Shown piece by piece: positions 1-5,239 of a DNA stretch of 5,239 nt. This DNA is from Acidobacteriaceae bacterium (lineage in GTDB: Bacteria > Acidobacteriota > Terriglobia > Terriglobales > Acidobacteriaceae): NCBI GenBank assembly GCA_030040395.1, contig JASHTU010000035.1, positions 1-5,239 on the forward strand, written 5' to 3'. The position numbers and the translations under genes were made by a program. Numbering within the stretch: position 1 is the stretch's first letter; the number at the start of each line of letters is the position of its first letter. The notes below the pieces were generated by a model. That model saw only the letters and a program-made list of their open reading frames with translations. It searched no databases and was not told the DNA's origin.

Positions 1-152
1 GCTACAGCCCGGTCGATATCTTCGGCGTGTGAGGAAGGGAATTCGCCCACGATATCGGATCGGTCAGCGGGATTGAGGTTGAGAATGGTCTTTCCGCTTG
101 CAGATGGAAGCCATTGGCCGCCAATGAGGTTGTGGTAGAGGAGATGGGACAT
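1..152 (-). CDS. Aldehyde dehydrogenase family protein, N-terminal fragment (cut by window edge)
   Basis: Reading the minus strand from the ATG at 152-150 gives 50 uninterrupted codons running off the left edge. The start of the peptide (MSHLLYHNLIGGQWLPSASG) and its continuation, with NPAD at residues 27-30, IVGEFP at 34-39 and AEDIDRAV at 43-50, follow the N-terminal pattern of NAD(P)-dependent aldehyde dehydrogenases: an IGG-x-W strand, then the N-P-A strand, then the first helix. These soluble enzymes oxidise aldehydes to carboxylic acids. The fragment most resembles semialdehyde-dehydrogenase-type members from memory, but the substrate cannot be fixed because the catalytic Cys and Glu lie outside the window. 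An in-frame TGA at 161-159 lies two codons upstream, so this ATG is the first possible start; a GAGG (160-157) sits 4 nt before it. It is divergent from mreB and nothing ties it to cell shape. Confidence 0.82.
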   Translation of the reverse strand, partial: MSHLLYHNLIGGQWLPSASGKTILNLNPADRSDIVGEFPSSHAEDIDRAV

Positions 153-174
153 AAGGCCTCAGGTTTCAAGGATC

Positions 175-217
175 AGGGAACAAGGGAACGAGGGAACAAG
201 GGAATGGGAGAACAGGG
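175..217 (+). repeat. Octamer tandem tract 1L (AGGGAACA units, direct orientation)
   Basis: Five consecutive 8-bp units occupy 175-214: AGGGAACA, AGGGAACG, AGGGAACA, AGGGAATG and GGAGAACA, followed by GGG. The phase is exactly 8 bp with substitutions only and no indels, so the tract is not codon-periodic. It lies 22 bp upstream of the aldehyde dehydrogenase start and forms the left arm of an inverted pair with 340-395. It contains six GGG runs, so it also fits a G-quadruplex pattern. Confidence 0.9.
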
Positions 218-339
218 CGCGACTGTGATCCCCTGTCGAAACGGCAGGTGAGCCAGCGTCTGATGCGTTGCCCTGCTCGACTTGGCGCCTGAAAAGCACC
301 CAATATCATACGCGGTTTTGCGGAGGCCGAGTCCTGGTT
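218..339. other. Non-coding spacer between inverted octamer tracts upstream of mreB
   Basis: These 122 bp separate the two octamer tracts in the divergent gap (153-458). I see no credible gene: frames crossing it in either direction translate the repeat tracts into low-complexity peptide. It holds a compact hairpin at 232-248, a 7-bp stem with one G-U pair around an AAA loop, and a possible forward promoter at 282-309. The rest of the gap outside the tracts, 153-174 and 396-458, is plain leader sequence; the latter carries the likely mreB -10 box and ribosome binding site. Confidence 0.6.
282..309 (+). promoter_or_regulatory. Possible sigma70-type promoter inside the spacer
   Basis: TTGGCG (282-287) and TATCAT (304-309) are 16 bp apart and match 3/6 and 5/6 of the TTGACA/TATAAT consensus. 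A transcript from here would start near 316 and carry octamer tract 1R in the mreB leader. The match is weak and rests on eye inspection in one window, so it could be chance. Confidence 0.25.
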
Positions 340-395
340 TGTTCTCTCGTCGCCTTCTTCCCTTGGTCCCTCGTTCCCTTGGTTCCTTGCTCTTC
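340..395 (-). repeat. Octamer tandem tract 1R (AGGGAACA units, inverted orientation)
   Basis: Seven consecutive 8-bp units, read on the minus strand from 395 to 340: GAAGAGCA, AGGAACCA, AGGGAACG, AGGGACCA, AGGGAAGA, AGGCGACG and AGAGAACA. The outermost unit is the most diverged. Aligned unit by unit, 175-206 pairs with 387-356 at 27 of 32 positions, and the innermost units 207-214 and 340-347 pair at 7 of 8. The two tracts could therefore form a long imperfect hairpin closing over the 122-bp spacer. Confidence 0.88.
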
Positions 396-425
396 CGCCG
401 GCGTGCGGCCGAACTGCTCTGGCCT

Positions 426-431
426 TACAAT
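426..431 (+). promoter_or_regulatory. Likely -10 box of an mreB promoter
   Basis: TACAAT matches 5/6 of the TATAAT consensus and lies 27 bp before the mreB start codon. No convincing -35 hexamer is found 16-18 bp upstream (around 402-410), where the sequence is GC-rich. A factor-assisted or alternative promoter is possible, or the match is chance. Confidence 0.35.
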
Positions 432-438
432 ATCCTTT

Positions 439-1523
<1,085 letters not shown>

Positions 1524-1526
1524 GGC

Positions 1527-1558
1527 AGGGAACAAGGGACCAAGAAAACAAGGGAACA
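1527..1558 (+). repeat. Octamer tandem tract 2L (direct orientation)
   Basis: Four 8-bp units, AGGGAACA, AGGGACCA, AGAAAACA and AGGGAACA, start 4 bp after the mreB stop codon. They have the same unit, phase and orientation as the tract at 175-217. A fifth, strongly degraded unit may continue at 1559-1566. The tract forms the left arm of an inverted pair with 1648-1679. Confidence 0.87.
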
Positions 1559-1647
1559 AGAATTCGGGCAATCGATGACCACAAGATTTAGCTCCCGGCA
1601 ACCTAATTGAAAGCGCATCGAGCGCAGAAAAACTCGACGCAGAATCT
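1559..1647. other. Spacer between inverted octamer tracts in the mreB-mreC gap
   Basis: These 89 bp show no obvious similarity by eye to the 122-bp spacer upstream of mreB. They contain a short inverted repeat, TCGAG (1618-1622) with CTCGA (1633-1637), and no gene-like frame. If the flanking tracts pair in RNA, this segment is the hairpin loop. Confidence 0.5.
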
Positions 1648-1679
1648 AGTTCCCATGGTCACTCGGTCCCTTGTTCTCT
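1648..1679 (-). repeat. Octamer tandem tract 2R (inverted orientation), abutting the mreC start
   Basis: Four 8-bp units read on the minus strand from 1679 to 1648: AGAGAACA, AGGGACCG, AGTGACCA and TGGGAACT. Paired unit by unit with 1527-1558 they match at 25 of 32 positions. The tract shares TTGTTCTCT (1671-1679) exactly with the tract upstream of mreB (339-347). It ends 7 bp before the mreC ATG and so covers the place where a ribosome binding site would normally lie. Confidence 0.83.
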
Positions 1680-1686
1680 GGGTTTT

Positions 1687-2997
1687 ATGGAATCGTTTTT
1701 CGTCCGCTACCGAAATCACGTGGTGCTGCTGACCATCCTGGCCGCGCAACTGATCGGGCTGGGCGCGCAGGTGCGGCACTCGAGAGCGGGGCGCAACAGC
1801 CTGGATCCGAGCGACAGTTCCGGGGTGCGGTTGATCCGGTATTGGGCAGAGTCGATGGTTTCGCCGCCGGAGCGCCTGATTCACGGCGCGAAGGTGGGGG
1901 CCGAGAATCTCTGGAGCGGCTACCTGGATCTGCGTCATGTCCGGCAGCAAAACCTCGAACTTGAACAGACCGTCGGGCGGCTGCGGCTGGAGCAAGCGGC
2001 GCTGCTCGAAGACGCGCGCCAGGGGCAGCGTTTGCAGGCGCTGCTGGGCTTCCAACAACGCTACATTTATTCGACCGTGGCGGCGCAGGTTTTCGGCACC
2101 AGCGGCAGCGACCAGTCGCGGGTTTTCTATATCGACAAAGGCTCGGACAACGGGCTCAGCCGGGACATGGCGGTGGTGACCGCGGACGGCATTGTGGGCA
2201 AGGTGCGCGACGTGTTTCCGCACAACGCGCAGGTGCTGGCCGTGAACGACCAGACCAGCGGCGCGGGCGTGCTGCTGGAAACCACGCGCATCCGCGGCAT
2301 CCTAAGGGGCAACGCCTCAGGACAATTGGAAATGGTGGGAGTGCTTTCGGACGAACGCATCAAGCCGGGGGAGAAGGTGGTGACCGCCGGCGGCGACCTG
2401 GTGTTTCCACGCGGGTTACCGGTGGGGGTGGTGTCGAAGGTGGCTTCCGACCCCGACAATTCCGCATATATTGACGTGATGGTGAAGCCGGCGGCGCATC
2501 TGGACCGGCTGGATGAGGTGCTGGTGATCACGTCGATGCAGCCGCGCTTCTCCGATCAGGAGAAGAAGGACCTGGCAACCAGCGAGACTCTGGACGGGGC
2601 GCAGGCGGCGGCGATGGAGGAGCAGATCCAGGAGCAGCAGAAGGCGGCGCAGATAACGGCCGAGCGGCTGCCGGGGCTGACCGTGCCCAACCTTCCGCCA
2701 GACCAACAACCGATCAACGACGGTTCTCCGCCCAACCCGATATCGCCGCAGCCGCCGCAGCCCTTGCACGCTGACGAGTTTTCGCCGATTCCAGGGGACA
2801 AAGTGGTTCCAGGCGTTTCGGACGACGGGGCGGCGAGCCCGGCGCAGGCGGCCGCAAGAAAGAAGATTGCCGCACCAGGAAACGCCGCCGAAAGCGCTGC
2901 CCGGAAACCGAATGCGACCGTCCCGCCGGCGGGGCGCCCGGCTGCGAACGCACAAACCCAGCCCGCCGGGCAGCCCGCGCCGCGGAGGAATCCATAA
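1687..2997 (+). CDS. mreC: Rod shape-determining protein MreC
   Basis: Bitopic inner-membrane protein whose periplasmic part contacts PBP2 and helps activate the elongasome. A short cytoplasmic N-terminus precedes a membrane helix at about residues 11-27. A coiled coil follows at about 73-121 (many Leu, Gln and Glu), then the two beta-barrel domains at about 128-283, including DKGSDNGLSRDMAVVT (150-165) and the VVTAGGDLVFPRGLPVG stretch (231-247). At 436 aa it is longer than E. coli MreC (367) or B. subtilis MreC (about 290). The excess is a C-terminal tail from about 285: first a charged Gln/Ala/Glu helix-like part (299-327), then Pro/Ala-rich disordered sequence ending in RRNP. The ATG at 1687 places the membrane helix as in relatives, but no clear ribosome binding site precedes it. 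The 3' end contains the mreD ribosome binding site. Confidence 0.95.
   Translation: MESFFVRYRNHVVLLTILAAQLIGLGAQVRHSRAGRNSLDPSDSSGVRLIRYWAESMVSPPERLIHGAKVGAENLWSGYLDLRHVRQQNLELEQTVGRLRLEQAALLEDARQGQRLQALLGFQQRYIYSTVAAQVFGTSGSDQSRVFYIDKGSDNGLSRDMAVVTADGIVGKVRDVFPHNAQVLAVNDQTSGAGVLLETTRIRGILRGNASGQLEMVGVLSDERIKPGEKVVTAGGDLVFPRGLPVGVVSKVASDPDNSAYIDVMVKPAAHLDRLDEVLVITSMQPRFSDQEKKDLATSETLDGAQAAAMEEQIQEQQKAAQITAERLPGLTVPNLPPDQQPINDGSPPNPISPQPPQPLHADEFSPIPGDKVVPGVSDDGAASPAQAAARKKIAAPGNAAESAARKPNATVPPAGRPAANAQTQPAGQPAPRRNP
2984..2988 (+). promoter_or_regulatory. Ribosome binding site for mreD inside the mreC 3' end
   Basis: GGAGG lies 11 nt before the mreD ATG, within the last codons of mreC. With only 2 nt between the mreC stop and the mreD start, it points to coupled translation. 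Confidence 0.75.
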
Positions 2998-2999
2998 GC

Positions 3000-3521
3000 A
3001 TGTCGTTGATCGGCGCGAACTTTCGCCGCGATATCGAAATTCACCGTTATCCGCTGCTGGTTTACGCTCTGGTTCCACTGGCCGCGCTGGTGGTGCAAGC
3101 TTGGCTGCCCAGGATTTTGGGGCAGTACGCCTATTTCGACCTGCCGCTGGTGGTGACCATCTATTTCGCGCTGGGGCGCCGCAGCCCGATTCAAGGCACG
3201 CTGATGGGCGCGGCGCTGGGTCTGTTCGAGGATGCGCTCTCGCACCTTGCCATCGGGTTGAACGGCATCGCCAAATCGGTGGCCGGTTATCTGGCCGCAT
3301 CGGTGGGCGCGCGCATCGACGTGGAGAATCACACCATCCGCGTGGCGCTGACTTTTCTGCTCTCACTGCTCAGCGGGGCCATCTACCTTTTTGTTTCGAG
3401 GTTTCTGTTGGGTCTCGAATTCGAGTGGAACTGGTTCTCGGAACTCTTCAAAGCGGTGGGCAACTCGGTAATCGTGCTGTTTCTGTTTCCGATGCTGGAC
3501 AGGCTGCAGATCAGGGACTGA
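3000..3521 (+). CDS. mreD: Rod shape-determining protein MreD
   Basis: Small polytopic inner-membrane partner of MreC in the elongasome. The 173-aa protein is the usual size (E. coli about 162) and is largely hydrophobic, with probable membrane segments at about residues 18-36, 47-59, 64-80, 88-102, 113-134 and 152-167. The GTLMGAALGLFEDALS region (66-81), followed by GLNGIAKSVAGYLA (86-99), matches the conserved MreD core: a glycine-rich helix ending in an acidic residue, then a Gly/Tyr helix. The start lies 2 nt after the mreC stop and has a good GGAGG site. MreD sequences diverge widely, so the call leans on gene order as well as the motif. Confidence 0.93.
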   Translation: MSLIGANFRRDIEIHRYPLLVYALVPLAALVVQAWLPRILGQYAYFDLPLVVTIYFALGRRSPIQGTLMGAALGLFEDALSHLAIGLNGIAKSVAGYLAASVGARIDVENHTIRVALTFLLSLLSGAIYLFVSRFLLGLEFEWNWFSELFKAVGNSVIVLFLFPMLDRLQIRD

Positions 3522-3541
3522 GGCGGAAACGGGCCGGAGTG

Positions 3542-3576
3542 ACGGACAGAGCAACTTCGGGTCCGTTTGCGTCCGT
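3542..3576. repeat. Small inverted/direct repeat in the mreD-mrdA gap
   Basis: ACGGAC (3542-3547) can pair with either of two direct copies of GTCCGT (3561-3566 and 3571-3576, 10 bp apart), giving two mutually exclusive 6-bp stems. No U-run follows, so it does not read as an intrinsic terminator. It is unrelated to the octamer tracts and may be a weak attenuator or chance. Confidence 0.4.
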
Positions 3577-3603
3577 TCCCAAATAGCCAAATGGCAGTAT
3601 GCT
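3575..3603 (+). promoter_or_regulatory. Weak candidate promoter before mrdA
   Basis: TATGCT (3598-3603) resembles a -10 box and lies 14 bp before the mrdA start. The hexamer 17 bp upstream, GTTCCC (3575-3580), is a poor -35. The 96-bp gap could hold an internal promoter, but read-through from mreD is equally plausible. Confidence 0.18.
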
Positions 3604-3617
3604 AGAAGCGTAACCGG

Positions 3618-5239
3618 ATGTACGAAGGCGAAGGCAGCAACCGCGGCGAAAAGCTCTCCCCGTTGAAGTTGACGGTGGTGCAGTACGGCATCCTTTGCAT
3701 GTTGCTGGCGCTGGCGGGCGGATTGTGGCGGCTGCAGGTGCTGGGCGCGGCCAATTATCGGCAACTGGCGCAGCAGAACCGCATCCGCCAAGTGCCGATC
3801 CTCGCCCCGCGGGGAAAGCTCTTCGACCGGTATGGTCACCTGCTGGTGGACAATTATCCTTCGGTCTCCTGTTTTCTGGTCCGCGAGCAGAGCCACGACG
3901 TGGACGCCGATTTGCCGCTGATTGCGCGCGGCCTGAATCTCGATCTCGACCAGTTGCGCGCCACGCTCCGCCACTACCGCGGCTTGCCCGGCTATCAGCC
4001 CATCCCCATCAAGCAGGACATCACGCCCGACGAACAGGCATTTATCGCGGCGCACCGCAACGAGCTGCCGGAACTGGAGACGATCGGCGTGGAACGGCGG
4101 CTCTATCCGCCCGATGGCTTTGCCGCGCACCTGATCGGCTATGTAGGCGAGGTGAGCGAAGACGACCTGAACGACCCGCGCTTTGCCGCCGACGAGCCCG
4201 GCGACGTGGTGGGCAAGGCGGGGGTGGAAGAGACCTACGACGAGATTCTGCGCGGTGAGGACGGTTCGCGCGACGTGATTGTGGACAGCCACGGCCGCGA
4301 GGTGGGATATTTCGGGACCCAGCAGGCGATTCCCGGCCACGACCTGCGGCTCACCATCGACAACGACCTTCAAACCGCAGCGGAGCTGGCGCTGGGGGAC
4401 CGCGAGGGCGCCGTGGTGGCCATGGATCCGCGCAATGGCGAAATCCTGGCCATGGTTTCGCACCCCAGTTACGATCCCAACAAATTCGCCGTCAAGATCG
4501 ACCGCGCCGACTGGAACAAACTGCTGACCGACCCCGAGCACCCGCTGATGAACAAGGCCATCCAGGCGCAACTGGCGCCGGGCTCGACGTTCAAGATTCT
4601 GATGTCGGTGGCGGGTCTGCAGGAAGGGATCGCGCAGAATCTGCACGTGGTTTGCAACGGCGGGGCCGACTTTTACGGGCACTTTTACCATTGCGACCGC
4701 CATCACGGCGCGGTGGACATTTACAACGCGATTCCCGACTCCTGCGACACCTTCTATTACAACTTGGCCGACCGGTTGGGCATTGACCGGATCGACAAAT
4801 ACGCCAAGGAATTCGGTTTTGGAGAGAAGACGGGCATCGACCTGCCCGACGAAGAACCGGGTTTGATGCCATCGGCCGAATGGGTGTTAAGGAACTTCCA
4901 TCACAAGTGGTACGCCGGAGAGACGATTTCGGTCGGCATCGGGCAGGGGGCGATCGAAGTAACGCCGATCCAACTGGCGCGGTACATCAGCGGCATCGCT
5001 TCCGACGGCCACCTGGTGCGGCCGCATGTGGTGTTTCCCAGCGAGTTAAGCCCCGAGTTCCACAAGGCGCTGCTGGACACCTTTCCCGGCTCCGGCGACG
5101 CATATATTCCCATCGATCCGCAGACCTGGATGATCATCACCGATGGCATGGCGCAGGTGACCGAGCCGGGCGCATTCCACACCGCCGGCTCCGCGCATCT
5201 GAACGGGATCGATTTCGCGGGTAAAACGGGAACCGCCGA
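3618..5239 (+). CDS. mrdA: Penicillin-binding protein 2, elongasome transpeptidase (3' end outside window)
   Basis: Class B PBP anchored in the inner membrane. It cross-links peptidoglycan stem peptides during lateral wall growth with the glycosyltransferase RodA and is a beta-lactam target. The 540 codons present cover a short cytoplasmic N-terminus, a membrane helix at about 20-42, and the pedestal/dimerisation domain at about 62-235, with PRGKLFDRYG (64-73) and GKAGVEETYD (199-208). The transpeptidase domain starts near 265. Active-site motifs are present: S323-T-F-K326 (nucleophile Ser323), S375-C-D377 (the SxD form seen in PBP2 rather than SxN), and K536-T-G-T539 four bases from the edge. 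Only the C-terminal part is missing. An in-frame TAG at 3603-3605 with no other start codon before 3618 fixes the upstream limit of the start; AGAAG (3604-3608) is a weak ribosome binding site. Cys346, Cys359, His363 and Cys376 may form a metal site. Confidence 0.96.
   Translation, partial: MYEGEGSNRGEKLSPLKLTVVQYGILCMLLALAGGLWRLQVLGAANYRQLAQQNRIRQVPILAPRGKLFDRYGHLLVDNYPSVSCFLVREQSHDVDADLPLIARGLNLDLDQLRATLRHYRGLPGYQPIPIKQDITPDEQAFIAAHRNELPELETIGVERRLYPPDGFAAHLIGYVGEVSEDDLNDPRFAADEPGDVVGKAGVEETYDEILRGEDGSRDVIVDSHGREVGYFGTQQAIPGHDLRLTIDNDLQTAAELALGDREGAVVAMDPRNGEILAMVSHPSYDPNKFAVKIDRADWNKLLTDPEHPLMNKAIQAQLAPGSTFKILMSVAGLQEGIAQNLHVVCNGGADFYGHFYHCDRHHGAVDIYNAIPDSCDTFYYNLADRLGIDRIDKYAKEFGFGEKTGIDLPDEEPGLMPSAEWVLRNFHHKWYAGETISVGIGQGAIEVTPIQLARYISGIASDGHLVRPHVVFPSELSPEFHKALLDTFPGSGDAYIPIDPQTWMIITDGMAQVTEPGAFHTAGSAHLNGIDFAGKTGTA

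Noticed and set aside
175..395. CRISPR array or insertion sequence
   Set aside because: Units are 8 bp with no spacers, which rules out CRISPR. No transposase and no target-site duplication is visible at the outer edges, so a mobile element is only one hypothesis for the inverted pair.
1527..1686. Intrinsic terminator after mreB
   Set aside because: The hairpin would have an 89-nt loop, the stem is imperfect, and only TTTT lies between it and the mreC ATG. It does not have the compact GC stem plus U-run of an intrinsic terminator.
2416..3366. Minus-strand frames opposite the mreC tail and mreD
   Set aside because: Arg/Pro/Ala-rich low-complexity translations of the complement of the Pro/Ala-rich mreC tail. 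No homology is recognisable and no good start.
2867..3586. Plus-strand frame overlapping the mreC end and mreD
   Set aside because: It is an out-of-frame shadow of two well-supported genes, with arginine- and glycine-rich composition.
3695..4527. Plus-strand frames inside mrdA
   Set aside because: Out-of-frame translations of the PBP2 gene, whose own frame contains all active-site motifs.
3363..4706. Long open frame antisense to mreD and mrdA (447 codons, minus strand)
   Set aside because: Same reason: it spans two genes and their gap and has the repetitive His/Val/Gln/Arg composition of an antisense shadow, with no domain.

Overview
The window reads as chromosomal DNA from a GC-rich (roughly 60% by eye) Gram-negative-type bacterium. 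It holds the first four genes of a rod-shape (elongasome) cluster, mreB-mreC-mreD-mrdA, all on the + strand. The gene order, the MreC and PBP2 N-termini and the long Pro/Ala-rich MreC tail suggest Acidobacteriota to me. That assignment is recall-based and was not tested by a search.

Layout. Positions 1-152 (minus strand) are the first 50 codons of an aldehyde dehydrogenase that runs off the left edge. It is divergent from the shape genes. Positions 153-458 are a non-coding divergent region with two tracts of a degenerate 8-bp tandem repeat (consensus AGGGAACA) in opposite orientation, 122 bp apart. mreB follows at 459-1523. The 163-bp mreB-mreC gap (1524-1686) holds a second, shorter pair of the same octamer tracts in the same inverted arrangement; its right tract stops 7 bp before the mreC start. 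mreC (1687-2997) and mreD (3000-3521) are separated by 2 bp and are probably translationally coupled. A 96-bp gap with a small unrelated inverted repeat precedes mrdA (PBP2, 3618 to the right edge), cut within the KTG active-site motif.

How the genes work together. MreB forms membrane-associated actin-like filaments. MreC and MreD are its inner-membrane partners, with MreC reaching into the periplasm. PBP2 is the class B transpeptidase that cross-links the peptidoglycan made by its usual partner RodA, whose gene would be expected just past the right edge. The aldehyde dehydrogenase is a metabolic neighbour with no evident link.

The genes are an ordinary, well-known system, and I see no new protein system here. 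The least explained structure is the non-coding octamer family. Twenty 8-bp units in four tracts keep exact 8-bp phase despite many substitutions. They form two inverted pairs that bracket mreB and could fold as long RNA hairpins. One tract also meets a G-quadruplex pattern, and one abuts a gene start that lacks a clear ribosome binding site.
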